Assembly (NCBI GenBank): GCA_013359125.1
Contig: JABWCR010000010.1
Location: forward strand, 22,750-86,749
Length of the DNA: 64,000 nt
Direction of reading: 5' to 3'
Source: Armatimonadota bacterium
GTDB taxonomy: Bacteria > Armatimonadota > Fimbriimonadia > Fimbriimonadales > GBS-DC
In this document: one piece after another, positions 49,880 through 59,241 of the stretch
Layout: every line of letters begins with the position of its first letter
Numbering within the stretch: the first letter of the stretch is position 1
Notes under the pieces: generated by a model
What the model saw: the letters and a program-made list of their open reading frames with translations, nothing else
What the model was told of the DNA's origin: nothing
Databases searched by the model: none
Position numbers and translations under genes: made by a program

Positions 49880-51379
49880 ATGAAGCGGCTGATCGTGCTG
49901 ACGTTCAAGGTCGTCTTGCTCGCCTGCGCAGGTCTCATCGTGCTTTCGGGGGTTATGATCGTTCGCACCTTGGGTCTGAACCAGGGTCAGATGTCCGTCG
50001 GCGCGGTCGCCCCGCCCGCGTTCGATTCGATGCAAGCCGCCAAAAGGCTGAGCGGCGCCATACAGATTCCAACGATCACGCACGATGATCCAACTCGGTT
50101 CAACGCGAGCGCCTTTCAGAGATTGCGCGCCTATTTGGAGCAGACCTATCCAACCGCGCACGCCGTCATGAGCAAAGAAGTGATAAGCGGCCACAGCCTG
50201 CTTTATGAATGGAAGGGGAAGGACAAGACGCTCGCGCCCATCCTCTTGGCGGCGCACTTGGACGTTGTGCCGCCCGTCAGCCCAGAGCGGTGGCAGCACG
50301 ATCCCTTTTCTGGCACGATCGAGGGCGGCTTTATCCATGGTCGCGGTTCGTTGGACGACAAAGCGTCGGTTACGGCGATCCTGCAGGCGATCGAACTGTT
50401 GGCGACGGCCGACTATCGGCCTCAGCGCACCATCCTGATCGCGTTCGGGCACGACGAAGAGCGCGGAGGCATCAAAGGCGCGGCCAAGATCGCGGAACTG
50501 TTGGCCCAGCGGAAAGTCGAGTTAGAGTTTGTGCTGGACGAAGGGACGGCTGTGCTCGAGGCCATAGTGCCCGGGGTCAGTCAGCCCGTCGCCATGATCG
50601 GCATTGCCGAAAAGGGCTATGTCAGTTTTGAACTGACCGCCGAAAGCCGAGGCGGACACAGCAGCATGCCCCCGCGCATCACGGCGGCGGGTCGCGCAGC
50701 CCGCGCCATCGCGCGATTAGAGGAAAGCCCCATGCCCGCTCGCATCGATGGCGCGACCGCCGCCCTGTTAGAGCGTTTGGCGCCGGAGATGCCCTTTATC
50801 GAGCGGGCGGCGATCGCCAATCAGTGGCTCGCGGCGCCGATGCTGACCAAACGACTGACGGCCAGACCCTCGTCGAACGCCGGAGTGCGCACAACGATGG
50901 CCGCGACGATCTTGCAGGCCGGGGACAAAGAGAACTCGCTCGCCACCCATGCGCGCGCTGTGGTCAACTTTAGAATCTTGCCCGGCGACACGGTGAAAGA
51001 GGTCGAAGCCTACCTGAAAGGGACCATCGACGATCCGAGAGTCCGCATTGCCAAATTGGACGGCGCGACCGAGCCGAGCAAGATCTCCAGTCCGAGCACG
51101 CCACAATTCCGATTGCTCGAACGCACGGCCAGAGAGACGATCGCGGGCGCCCTGGTAGCCCCGGGGCTAGTGGTCGCGCAGACCGATTCTCGACACTACT
51201 CAGAGTTGACGGACCAGATCTATCGGTTTATGCCCGTCCGCATGAATCGGGCTGACCTAATGCGCGTTCACGGCATCGACGAGCGCATTTCCATTGAGAG
51301 CTACGCCGAGGCGATCCGCTTCTACTATCAGTTGATCAAGAACGCCGCGATAGACGAGGCGAAAACCGCCTCCCAATAG
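49880..51379 (+). CDS. M20 family peptidase (carboxypeptidase S-like)
   Basis: Zinc exopeptidase anchored by an N-terminal transmembrane segment (VVLLACAGLIVLSGVMIV). Metal and catalytic motifs are LLAAHLDVVPP (His, Asp), GRGSLDDKAS (bridging Asp) and HDEERGG (Glu pair). The dimerisation domain follows and the last His is near ADLMRVHGIDERI. The protein is 499 residues, the length of CPS1-type M20A enzymes rather than short ArgE/DapE. It is co-directional with and 1 base after the beta-helix gene. Substrate unknown. Confidence 0.88.
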   Translation: MKRLIVLTFKVVLLACAGLIVLSGVMIVRTLGLNQGQMSVGAVAPPAFDSMQAAKRLSGAIQIPTITHDDPTRFNASAFQRLRAYLEQTYPTAHAVMSKEVISGHSLLYEWKGKDKTLAPILLAAHLDVVPPVSPERWQHDPFSGTIEGGFIHGRGSLDDKASVTAILQAIELLATADYRPQRTILIAFGHDEERGGIKGAAKIAELLAQRKVELEFVLDEGTAVLEAIVPGVSQPVAMIGIAEKGYVSFELTAESRGGHSSMPPRITAAGRAARAIARLEESPMPARIDGATAALLERLAPEMPFIERAAIANQWLAAPMLTKRLTARPSSNAGVRTTMAATILQAGDKENSLATHARAVVNFRILPGDTVKEVEAYLKGTIDDPRVRIAKLDGATEPSKISSPSTPQFRLLERTARETIAGALVAPGLVVAQTDSRHYSELTDQIYRFMPVRMNRADLMRVHGIDERISIESYAEAIRFYYQLIKNAAIDEAKTASQ

Positions 51380-51397
51380 CCCCCGACAAGCGTTGGG

Positions 51398-51427
51398 TTG
51401 ATTTTCGACGACTCTCCTGGGTATACT
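51398..51427 (+). promoter_or_regulatory. Promoter of the NlpC/P60 gene
   Basis: TTGATT (51398-51403), an 18-base spacer and TATACT (51422-51427). The leader of about 55 bases ends with GGAGG before the ATG at 51487. Confidence 0.6.
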
Positions 51428-51486
51428 ACGGGCGTCTTGGCGATATGAGGTCGTCGGGGCACGCACTGCCAACCAAGGAGGGCCCT

Positions 51487-52419
51487 ATGATTAAGCGCCT
51501 TTGGTTGACGAGCGCGGCGCTCGCAACCTGCCTGTTGTGCGTATACGCACAGAAGCCTATCGTTCACAAAGTCAAAGAGGGCGAATCGATGTACACTATC
51601 GCCCACAAGTATCACCTCCGTTTGCCTGAGCTTTTGCAGGCGAACAAGATAGCCAACCCCCACGCCATAAAACCCGGCATGGCGCTGACCGTGCCCGTCA
51701 AGAAAGCAGCGGCCACCAAGAAAACGGCGACCGCCAAAACGACTGCCACAAAAGCAGCGCCGGCGTCCGGCTGGGTCCAACTGAACAAAGACCGCATCAA
51801 CGTTCGCTCTGCGCCGAATACGAATTCTAAGCGCGTAACGATCGTCGATAAATATGCCAAGGGCAAAGCGCTGGCCAAATCGGGCGATTGGACGAAAATC
51901 CAATTGACCAATGGCCGGACCGGCTGGATCCTGGGCAAATACCTGTCCAAGGCTTCTGCGCCGCCAGCCGCGGCTAAGCCGAAGGCTGTCGCATCAAGGC
52001 CGACTTCCTCTCGCGCAATTCCCGGTTCGCCGTCTCCTCGCACAGAGGTCGCATCGGCAAAGGGAGTGCTTTCGACGGCGCACGGGCTGAAAGGCATCCG
52101 CTATCGATACGGGGGCAGCACCTCGCGCGGATTTGACTGCTCCGGCTTCACCAGTTACGTCTATGCCAAATACGGCATCCGGCTTCCCCACAGTTCGGCC
52201 GCACAGGCCAAGATGGGACGCCCGGTAAAGCGCAGCGAGCTAAAGCCCGGCGACCTGGTGTTCTTTAGAACGCGCGGACGCGGCGTTTCGCACGTGGGCA
52301 TCTACTCTGGCAACGGTCAGTTTGTGCACGCCAGCAGCGCTCGCGGGCGCGTGCGGGTGGACAGCATCAACTCCGGCTACTACAATTCGCGATTTGTAAC
52401 CGCCCGTCGCGTAAAATAG
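51487..52419 (+). CDS. Secreted LysM-SH3-NlpC/P60 peptidoglycan hydrolase
   Basis: Cell-wall endopeptidase, probably cutting the stem peptide. A signal peptide (1-21) is followed by LysM (HKVKEGESMYTIAHKYHL, 26-70), a Thr/Lys/Ala-rich linker and an SH3b domain (RINVRSAPNTNSKRVTIVD). A Pro/Ser linker leads to NlpC/P60 with Cys in GFDCSGFTSYV, His in SHVGIYSG and a third residue in FVHASS. The protein is 310 residues. The start is the ATG at 51487, with GGAGG 6 bases upstream. Confidence 0.92.
   Translation: MIKRLWLTSAALATCLLCVYAQKPIVHKVKEGESMYTIAHKYHLRLPELLQANKIANPHAIKPGMALTVPVKKAAATKKTATAKTTATKAAPASGWVQLNKDRINVRSAPNTNSKRVTIVDKYAKGKALAKSGDWTKIQLTNGRTGWILGKYLSKASAPPAAAKPKAVASRPTSSRAIPGSPSPRTEVASAKGVLSTAHGLKGIRYRYGGSTSRGFDCSGFTSYVYAKYGIRLPHSSAAQAKMGRPVKRSELKPGDLVFFRTRGRGVSHVGIYSGNGQFVHASSARGRVRVDSINSGYYNSRFVTARRVK
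52412..52417 (+). promoter_or_regulatory. -10 box of the 86-residue zinc-ribbon gene (leaderless type)
   Basis: TAAAAT, overlapping the NlpC/P60 stop and 6 bases before a GTG start. Confidence 0.45.
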
Positions 52420-52423
52420 GGGC

Positions 52424-52684
52424 GTGGATTCAGATTGCGAATTTGACTTAGACCTGCACAAGGTCAAGAAGGTTGTCGAGGTGGGCGCTTTTCAGGCCGC
52501 CAACGAACTGCTTTCGGACGATTGGGCGCTGCACGATGTCTACGTCGATATGGACGGGCGCAGCGCCTATATTCTTTTGAGGACCTCTCCGCTCGTATGC
52601 CCGCGATGCAAGGCGCCCGCCGAGATTGAAGTATCGGAGGACCGGGAGTCGTTTCGATATGTCTGCAGCCGGGAGTGCGCCTGA
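52424..52684 (+). CDS. Small protein with C-terminal zinc-ribbon-like cysteines
   Basis: The 86-residue protein is acidic at the start and has CPRCKAP and a terminal YVCSRECA, a C-x2-C...C-x3-C pattern likely to bind zinc. The middle (NELLSDDWALHDVYVDMDGRSAYIL) is a short alpha/beta unit. No family is recognised. The start is GTG at 52424, without a Shine-Dalgarno site. folD follows after 3 bases, so it heads the folD-prenyl synthase-sua5 run. Confidence 0.6.
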   Translation: MDSDCEFDLDLHKVKKVVEVGAFQAANELLSDDWALHDVYVDMDGRSAYILLRTSPLVCPRCKAPAEIEVSEDRESFRYVCSRECA

Positions 52685-52687
52685 TCG

Positions 52688-53533
52688 ATGCTTCTGGACG
52701 GTAAGCGCATCGCCGGCGAGGTTCGAAACCGTCTAAAGCCGAGGGTCGAAGCTTTGCGGTCGAAAGGGATCGCGCCCTGCCTGGCGGCGATCGTGATCGG
52801 CGACGACCCGGCATCCCATGCCTATGTCGGCATGAAAGCCAAAGCCTGCGCGTCCGTCCAGATGGAATCGAAGGTTGTCGCGCTGCCCAGCGAGATCGAT
52901 CAAAGACAAGCCGAGCAGCGTCTGCTGGAGTTGGCGCGCGACCCGAGCGTCCACGGAATCTTGCTTCAGCATCCCGCGCCCAAACATCTGGACGAGATGC
53001 GGCTGCTCTCGCTGATACCCGTCGAGAAAGACGTAGACGGCATTTCGCCAGGATCGCTCGGCGCGCTGACCGCTGGCATCAAGGGATTTGAACCTTGCAC
53101 GCCCAAAGGCATGATCCGCCTGTTGGACGAGTATAAGATCGCTATCGAAGGCAAGCGCGCCGTGGTGATCGGTCGCAGCGTGATATTGGGCAAGCCGATG
53201 GCGCTGATGCTGCTGAACCGTAACGCGACGGTTACGATCTGCCATTCCAAAACGGTCGATCTGCCCCAGGTCGCGAGGGAGGCCGATATCTTGGTCGCCG
53301 CGGTCGGCCGCGCCGAGATGATCGACGCGAACTATGTCAAGCCCGGCGCGGCGGTGCTGGACGCGGGATACAATCGCCTGCCCGATCGGTCGGGCGATGT
53401 GGGCGACGTTCGATTTGACGCGGTCGCGCCGATCGCGTCTTACATAACGCCCGTGCCGGGCGGAGTTGGCCCGATGACCGTCGCGATGCTGCTGGAGAAC
53501 ACGGTCGAGGCGGCTGAAAATGCGTCCGCATGA
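52688..53533 (+). CDS. folD: Bifunctional methylenetetrahydrofolate dehydrogenase/cyclohydrolase
   Basis: Interconverts 5,10-methylene- and 10-formyl-tetrahydrofolate for purine and one-carbon supply. The catalytic Lys region is AYVGMKAKAC (about 49-58). GILLQHPAPKHLDE and the NADP motif GRSVILGKPMALMLL are present, as is the C-terminal TPVPGGVGPMTVAMLLENT. At 281 residues it is full length. It overlaps the prenyl synthase start by 14 bases. Confidence 0.95.
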   Translation: MLLDGKRIAGEVRNRLKPRVEALRSKGIAPCLAAIVIGDDPASHAYVGMKAKACASVQMESKVVALPSEIDQRQAEQRLLELARDPSVHGILLQHPAPKHLDEMRLLSLIPVEKDVDGISPGSLGALTAGIKGFEPCTPKGMIRLLDEYKIAIEGKRAVVIGRSVILGKPMALMLLNRNATVTICHSKTVDLPQVAREADILVAAVGRAEMIDANYVKPGAAVLDAGYNRLPDRSGDVGDVRFDAVAPIASYITPVPGGVGPMTVAMLLENTVEAAENASA

Positions 53534-54401
53534 CGAGCCGTTAGCGCCTCTGCGCGAGCGGATCGACTCGGCGCTCTCTTCCCTCTTGCCGGTTCATCAG
53601 CCGCAGGCATTGAGCGAGGCGATGCGCTACAGCGCGCTGGACGGCGGCAAGCGGCTAAGGCCACTGCTCTGCCTGTTTGCATGCGAGGCTTGCGGCGGAC
53701 ACGAGAGCGACGCCATGCCCACAGCCTGCGCGATCGAGATGATCCACGCTTTTAGCCTGATCCACGACGACCTGCCTGCGCTGGACAACGACGAACTGCG
53801 GCGCGGTCGCCCTACGTGCCATGTGCAGTTTGGCGAGGCGATCGCGATTTTGGCCGGAGACGCTCTGCTTGCTCAAGCCTTCGAGATATTGGCGGCCAAT
53901 CCGGCACAGCTTCCTCCGTCCACGGCGATGGAGATTCTCCGCACCATCGCCCGAGCATCCGGCACACAGGGCATGGTGGGCGGCCAAGTGCAGGACATCT
54001 TGGCCGAGGGAGGCGAGCCGGATCAAGCCTCTTTGGAGTACATCCACACGCACAAGACCGGCGCTTTGATCCAAGCCTCGGTCATGTCAGGAGCGTTGGC
54101 AGCCGGGGCCGATCAACATCAAAGAGACTGTCTAGCGGCGTATGGCTCCGCGCTAGGGCACTGTTTCCAGATCGTTGACGACATCCTGAACGAGACCGGC
54201 GACCCGTCTCGAACCGGAAAGGCCCGGGGCAGCGATCAGCAGCGGGCAAAACTCACCTACCCGCGCGTTTTTGGATTGGAAGCAAGTCGCAGCGCTGCGG
54301 CGCAATATGCCAACAAAGCCAAAACCGCCATAGGCGACTTCGATTCGGACGCCAACCGCCTGCGCCAAATGGTCGATTACGTCTTGACGAGAGACCGATG
54401 A
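53520..54401 (+). CDS. ispA: Polyprenyl synthetase (farnesyl/geranylgeranyl diphosphate synthase)
   Basis: Trans-isoprenyl diphosphate synthase that builds short allylic chains for undecaprenyl carrier, quinones or carotenoids. The first Asp-rich motif is LIHDDLPALDND (DDxxxxD, typical of the IspA type); GGKRLRPLL precedes it and the second motif is QIVDDILNETGD. The protein is 293 residues. The chain length is expected to be C15-C20. It is translationally linked to folD and sua5 by overlaps. Confidence 0.93.
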   Translation: MRPHDEPLAPLRERIDSALSSLLPVHQPQALSEAMRYSALDGGKRLRPLLCLFACEACGGHESDAMPTACAIEMIHAFSLIHDDLPALDNDELRRGRPTCHVQFGEAIAILAGDALLAQAFEILAANPAQLPPSTAMEILRTIARASGTQGMVGGQVQDILAEGGEPDQASLEYIHTHKTGALIQASVMSGALAAGADQHQRDCLAAYGSALGHCFQIVDDILNETGDPSRTGKARGSDQQRAKLTYPRVFGLEASRSAAAQYANKAKTAIGDFDSDANRLRQMVDYVLTRDR

Positions 54402-55375
54402 TCACGCTCCGCCTGAAGGCCATGGAGGATATCCCCCAAGCCGCCGAGATTATCCAACAAGGCGGCTTAGTCGCTTTCCCGACCGAGACCGTCTATGGAT
54501 TGGGCGCCGATGCGCTGAATTGCGAGGCCGTGCTCAAGATATTCGAAGCCAAGGCGCGCCCGCCGACCAACCCGCTGATCGTTCACGGCGCCTCGGTGGA
54601 GCAGTTGGAGCCTTTGGTCCAATCGCCCGGTCCGCTCTTCTATCGCATTCTGGAGCAGTTTGCGCCTGGTCCCGTAACGCTCATCGTCAAGAAGTCCGAT
54701 CTCGTTCCGTCCGAGACGACCGCAGGGTTGGATACAGTCGCCGTTCGAATCCCGGCACACAGGGTCGCTTTAGATTTGATTCAGAGCGCCGGACGCCCCA
54801 TCGCCGCTCCCAGCGCCAATCGATCGGGATTTGCAAGCCCGACCACCGCCCAGCATGTTCTGGACGAGTTGGACGGGCTTATCGACGCGGTTCTTGACGG
54901 CGGTCCGTGTCCGGTCGGCATCGAATCGACCGTTGTGGACATCTCGGACGGAGAGTTCGCCATATTGCGCGAAGGCGCCATCACCGGCGAGATGCTGGCC
55001 GAAGCGACCGGTCGTTCTGTTACTGCCCGACAGGGGTCTCCGCGCTCGCCGGGAACGTCTGGCAGGCACTATTCGACTCAAACGCCGCTGGCGCTCGCTA
55101 GGGGCTGGCCGGAAGATCTTGCTGCAAAGGTAGAGGCGATGAAAGACCGGACGGTCGTTGTCATCTGGCCGACCGATTGGCCCAAAACGAGCGCGGCGCA
55201 TCATGTCGAATGGGCAGAATGGAAGAACGACGCCGGGCTGGCCGAACGGTTGTATGCGGCTCTGCGCGAGGCGGACGCGCTGCATGGCGATGTCATCATC
55301 GTTCCCTTGCCGGACGGCCGGGGATTGCGCTCTGCGATTCGCGATCGGCTTCAGCGCGCTCAGGCAATCAGGTAA
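54398..55375 (+). CDS. tsaC: L-threonylcarbamoyladenylate synthase (Sua5 type)
   Basis: Makes threonylcarbamoyl-AMP from threonine, bicarbonate and ATP for the t6A modification of ANN-decoding tRNAs. The YrdC domain (1-200) has GGLVAFPTETVYGLGADA, KARPPTNPLIVH and APSANRSGFASPTTAQHV. The Sua5 C-terminal domain (about 225-325) is present, with SPGTSGRHYSTQTPL as linker. The protein is 325 residues. The ATG overlaps the ispA stop (ATGA). tsaB, D and E are not in the window. Confidence 0.94.
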   Translation: MITLRLKAMEDIPQAAEIIQQGGLVAFPTETVYGLGADALNCEAVLKIFEAKARPPTNPLIVHGASVEQLEPLVQSPGPLFYRILEQFAPGPVTLIVKKSDLVPSETTAGLDTVAVRIPAHRVALDLIQSAGRPIAAPSANRSGFASPTTAQHVLDELDGLIDAVLDGGPCPVGIESTVVDISDGEFAILREGAITGEMLAEATGRSVTARQGSPRSPGTSGRHYSTQTPLALARGWPEDLAAKVEAMKDRTVVVIWPTDWPKTSAAHHVEWAEWKNDAGLAERLYAALREADALHGDVIIVPLPDGRGLRSAIRDRLQRAQAIR

Positions 55376-55390
55376 ACTCACGGCCAATCC

Positions 55391-56614
55391 ATGCCCTCAG
55401 AAGTTATCTACCTCGAAGGCCACGTTATCGACTCGCTCACGCTGTCCAAAGTTCTCGATCTGCTAACTTCTTACGGTTGCGAATATGAGATCCAAGATGC
55501 CCACATCGGCCATCAGCGAGACGAGACGAGCCGGTTCCAAATCTCCGTAAGCGCATCGTCGCCGGAGTTGCTGGAACAGGCGCTCGAAGAGGCCGTCCAG
55601 CACGGCGCGATCTACTACAAGGGCGACGCCAAACTGGCGGAGGCGCCTGCAGACGGCGTATATCCCGAAGACTTCTACTCTACGACCAACTTGGAGACAT
55701 GGGCGCGCGTAGGCGGCCAATGGATCGAGGTCGAGAAGCTGGAGATGGACTGCGGCGTGAGAGTTTTCGACGACAATCGCCGAGCCGAGTGCGCGCCGTT
55801 TTCGAGGGTCAAAAAGGGCGACCTGTTTGTGGTCGGACACGACGGTTTGCGCGTTGCGCCGCCCGAACGGCGCGATCCGACGACCGTGTTCGCCTTCATG
55901 GGCAGCGACGTTTCGTCCGAAAAGCCCAAGGAGAGGATCGTGCGCGGGGTGGCCGAAGCGATCCGCAATGCCAAAGAAGAAGGCAAGCGCGTTCTCTTGG
56001 TGGGCGGGCCGGCGATCATCCATACCGGCGCGGCCGGGTTCTTAGAAGAGCTGATCAACAAGGGCTGGATCGATGTGCTGTTTGCCGGCAATGCGTTAGC
56101 CGCGCACGATATCGAGGCTGCAATGTTCGGCACCTCGCTGGGCGTCCACCTCGATCTCGGATCGCCGGTAACGCACGGCCACCAGCATCACCTGCGGGCG
56201 ATCAACCGCGTGCGAGGCGCCGGGAGCATTGCGGAAGCGGTGAGGCAAGGCATTATTCCGACCGGCGTCATGCGCGCCTGCGTGCTGAACAATGTCGAGT
56301 TCGTGCTGGCCGGCAGCATCCGGGACGACGGCCCGCTGCCCGACGTGATCACCGATATGATCGAGGCTCAAGACGCCATGCGCGCAAAGGTCGATGGGCT
56401 GGGCGTTGCCGTGATGGTCGCTACGACGCTCCACTCCGTCGCGACTGGCAATATACTGCCCGCTACCGTGCAAACATTTTGCGTGGACACCGACGCCGAC
56501 ACGGTGATCAAGCTGAGCGACCGCGGCACCCACCAGCAAGTCGGCATTGTAACCGATTGCCACTTCTTTATGAAGGAGCTGGCGACCTACCTTAAGGACG
56601 GATGGAATGGCTGA
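55391..56614 (+). CDS. TIGR00300-type protein (LOR/SDH domain, ornithine cyclodeaminase-like)
   Basis: The family was long annotated as LOR/SDH bifunctional conserved domain; related proteins in archaea and cyanobacteria convert ornithine to proline and ammonia. Conserved stretches are the N-terminal LEGHVIDSLTLSKVLD (7-22), the Rossmann part with RVLLVGGPAIIHTGAA and the C-terminal GTHQQVGIVTDCHFF. The protein is 407 residues. TAAACT lies 12 bases before the ATG. It shares 8 bases with the GH57 gene. The reaction in this organism is inferred, and proline or arginine catabolism would fit gdhA and cyanophycinase elsewhere in the window. Confidence 0.8.
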   Translation: MPSEVIYLEGHVIDSLTLSKVLDLLTSYGCEYEIQDAHIGHQRDETSRFQISVSASSPELLEQALEEAVQHGAIYYKGDAKLAEAPADGVYPEDFYSTTNLETWARVGGQWIEVEKLEMDCGVRVFDDNRRAECAPFSRVKKGDLFVVGHDGLRVAPPERRDPTTVFAFMGSDVSSEKPKERIVRGVAEAIRNAKEEGKRVLLVGGPAIIHTGAAGFLEELINKGWIDVLFAGNALAAHDIEAAMFGTSLGVHLDLGSPVTHGHQHHLRAINRVRGAGSIAEAVRQGIIPTGVMRACVLNNVEFVLAGSIRDDGPLPDVITDMIEAQDAMRAKVDGLGVAVMVATTLHSVATGNILPATVQTFCVDTDADTVIKLSDRGTHQQVGIVTDCHFFMKELATYLKDGWNG

Positions 56615-58304
56615 ACCGTTAGGATACTTTGCGCTGGTGCTGCACTCCCACATTCCCTATGTGATGTCGCACGGCAAATGGCCGCACGGCACCGACTGGC
56701 TAACGGAAAGCGCGGTTGAAACCTATCTGCCGCTCATCGATACCGCCCGGCGATTGGAATCGGAAGGCATCGCGGCCAACTACACGATTAATCTGACGCC
56801 GATTCTTCAGGAGCAGTTGGCGTCCGAAGCCTTCAAAGCCGAGTTCGTCGATTATCTGCGACAGAACATCGATGCCAGCCGAGCAGACCAGAAGGCGTTC
56901 GGCCAAGACGGTCCGCTCTGGATGGCGGGCATCGCCTATTTTTGGGAGCAGTTCTACGCCCAACAGATGGAGTTCTATATCAACGGATTAGATCGCGACA
57001 TCTTGGGCGAGTTTCGTCGAATGCAGGACGCGGGGCTCATCGAGGTCATCACCAGCGCCGCCACGCACGGATACTTGGCCCTGCTAGGCACGGACGAGAG
57101 CGTGTTCGCCCAGACGCGCATTGGCGCAGAGACCTATCGGCGCAACTTTGGCCGCTCGGCGCGCGGGTTTTGGCTGCCGGAATGCTCCTATCGGCCCGCC
57201 TACGAATGGTCGCCGCCCGTGCCGGGCATCCAGCCGACTATGAGGCAAGGCGTCGAAATGGCGCTGGCCGACAGCCAGATCGATTACTTTTTTGTGGACA
57301 CCCACCTGTTGCGCGGCGGCGAGCCGACCGGCACCTATGCCGCGCGCTTCCCCGGCCTGATGAAGCTTTACGAGCAGTTTCGCAAAAACTTTCAGGATCA
57401 GCCCGACCGTCATCCCTATCAGCCTTATCTGATGTTCGGATCGGGAGAGACGCACCGCCCCGTCGCCGTCTTTGCCCGAGACCCTGAGACGACCGCTCAA
57501 GTCTGGAGCGGCGATATGGGCTACCCGGGCGACGCCGCCTATTTGGAGTTTCACAAAAAGCACGCGCCCAGCCGACTTCGATATTGGCGCGTCAGCGACA
57601 ACAAAGCCGACCTGGGCGCCAAAGAAGCCTACGAACCGTGGCGCGCTTATCAGCAGATTCGATCCCATGCCGACCACTTTGTAACCGTGCTAAAGGACAC
57701 CCTTCGCAAGCATCGGGATCGGCACGGCCGGCCCGGCATTCTGGTCTCCATGTATGACACAGAGCTTTTCGGCCACTGGTGGTTCGAGGGGCCCGAATGG
57801 GTTTACGAAGCCATCAAGCGCATAGCCAACGACCCCGAGATCGAGATGGTCTCGTGCGGCGCCTATCTCGACCGTTTTCCGCCCAAAGAGCGCGTCGTGC
57901 TGCCCGAAGGATCGTGGGGCGAAGGCGGCTATCACTACGTTTGGCTGAACAAGGACACGGCTTGGGTCTGGGAGCGAATCTATCGCGCGGAAGCCCAGTT
58001 CCTCGACCTGAAGGAGAAATGCGCGAACAACGAAGCCGCACAGCCCTATCTGCAACAGTTAGCGCGAGAGCTTTTGCTCTTGCAATCGTCCGACTGGCCG
58101 TTTCTGATTACCACCTGGTCGGCAAGGGATTACGCGGAGATTCGCATAAACGACCACTTTCGACGCTTTGAAGGCATCGCCAGCCTGATCGACAAAGTCC
58201 TCATGAACGAGCGACCGACAGAAGCGGAGCTCGCGCTCTTTGCCGAAAGCAGAGAGCGCGATCCCGTGTTCGATCCAATCGACCTAAACGCCTGGTCGTC
58301 CTAA
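56607..58304 (+). CDS. Glycoside hydrolase family 57, 1,4-alpha-glucan branching enzyme type
   Basis: GH57 (beta/alpha)7 enzyme acting on glycogen-type glucans. Motif 1 is LHSHIPYV (12-19); the nucleophile Glu192 is in [10 protein letters not shown] and the acid Asp384 in [20 protein letters not shown]-terminal DUF1957 helical domain ([19 protein letters not shown]) marks the branching-enzyme subgroup. At 565 residues the length fits. A branching role is likelier than amylase. It overlaps the TIGR00300 gene by 8 bases and shares CTAA with the convergent pseudopilin stop. Confidence 0.88.
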   Translation: MAEPLGYFALVLHSHIPYVMSHGKWPHGTDWLTESAVETYLPLIDTARRLESEGIAANYTINLTPILQEQLASEAFKAEFVDYLRQNIDASRADQKAFGQDGPLWMAGIAYFWEQFYAQQMEFYINGLDRDILGEFRRMQDAGLIEVITSAATHGYLALLGTDESVFAQTRIGAETYRRNFGRSARGFWLPECSYRPAYEWSPPVPGIQPTMRQGVEMALADSQIDYFFVDTHLLRGGEPTGTYAARFPGLMKLYEQFRKNFQDQPDRHPYQPYLMFGSGETHRPVAVFARDPETTAQVWSGDMGYPGDAAYLEFHKKHAPSRLRYWRVSDNKADLGAKEAYEPWRAYQQIRSHADHFVTVLKDTLRKHRDRHGRPGILVSMYDTELFGHWWFEGPEWVYEAIKRIANDPEIEMVSCGAYLDRFPPKERVVLPEGSWGEGGYHYVWLNKDTAWVWERIYRAEAQFLDLKEKCANNEAAQPYLQQLARELLLLQSSDWPFLITTWSARDYAEIRINDHFRRFEGIASLIDKVLMNERPTEAELALFAESRERDPVFDPIDLNAWSS

Positions 58305-59107
58305 TCCCAGTTGGGATAGATCTTCTTGTTGGACGAAAAGTAGGGTCGCTTGAGAGCCCCATAGACCATTCTCTTGGCATGGCCGTCCGCCCAGACCGCG
58401 TTGGCGCCGTCGCGATGCAAGAAGTGGAAGTGATCCCTCAAGCTCCGATCGTTGGGCGGGCTGTCGTACCAGTCCCACACTTGCAAAAAGTTGCACATCG
58501 GCACGCGCGCCAAGTGCTCCCACATGATCAGAGTCTGCGCAGGCTGATCGACCTCGGCGTTCGGCGCGCCCGTGTTCACATAGATGCCGCTCGGACCATA
58601 AGCGAACGTCTTGGCCGCGGGGCTGTACTCCTTGTTGAAAGCCAACGGATTGCGCGAATAGTAAGGCGCGTAGTTGAAGCCGTTGTTGAACCAGTTAAAG
58701 GCCAGCGCCATCTGCCACCGGTCCGGCATGCTGGGACAGCGTTTGACGCCCTCGTTCTTGATGTAAGGATCCACAGCGCCCGACCGAGGGCGCCGGGTGG
58801 CCCGCTCGTAGACGAGGCCGTAAAACCCGCCCGTGATGCCATAGTTGTTGTTGTCGTAGCCTATCCAGATCTGTTGAGGCGCAAATCCGGGCGTATTGTC
58901 GGGCTGAGACGTTGAAAACCACGTATCGTCCCAATCCTGCAAGTACAGCATGCTGGCTTTGCCGATCTGGCTCATGTTGCTAAGGCAAACGATCTGCCGA
59001 CCGCTCGCTCGAGCTTCGGCAAAAACTGGGAATAGGATCGCTGCCAAGATGGCAATGATCGCAATCACGACTAAAAGTTCGATCAACGTAAATCCGCGCG
59101 TCTTCAT
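58301..59107 (-). CDS. Type IV/II pseudopilin with H-X9-DG motif
   Basis: Prepilin-type protein cleaved after Gly5: [33 protein letters not shown], with Glu5 of the mature form and the hydrophobic helix. The C-terminal [19 protein letters not shown] contains the H-X9-DG pattern of the large families in Planctomycetes and Armatimonadota. The protein is 268 residues. The start is the ATG at 59107 with GGAGGAG 7 bases upstream; the reading frame is open to 59149 but lacks a start of its own. It may be an exported or surface minor pilin; the substrate is unknown. Confidence 0.9.
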   Translation of the reverse strand: MKTRGFTLIELLVVIAIIAILAAILFPVFAEARASGRQIVCLSNMSQIGKASMLYLQDWDDTWFSTSQPDNTPGFAPQQIWIGYDNNNYGITGGFYGLVYERATRRPRSGAVDPYIKNEGVKRCPSMPDRWQMALAFNWFNNGFNYAPYYSRNPLAFNKEYSPAAKTFAYGPSGIYVNTGAPNAEVDQPAQTLIMWEHLARVPMCNFLQVWDWYDSPPNDRSLRDHFHFLHRDGANAVWADGHAKRMVYGALKRPYFSSNKKIYPNWD

Positions 59108-59241
59108 TTGGATCTCCTCCCCACTGCCCGTGTGATCGCGGAAATGCAAAGTTCAGATTCGTCGCATCGTACGGCGATTCCTGCTTTTACATTCAAACTT
59201 ACGAAACAATCGAGCGCTGGGGAAAGTTCCTGCCAGCAATT
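59108..59241 (-). other. Leader/spacer of the pseudopilin gene with GGCAGGAACTTTCC
   Basis: The 134-base spacer contains GGCAGGAACTTTCC (about 59221-59234, minus strand) and a second GCAGGAATCGCC. The same 14 bases occur in the spacer after alkD (about 2580-2593). No clear -10 box is seen. Confidence 0.45.
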
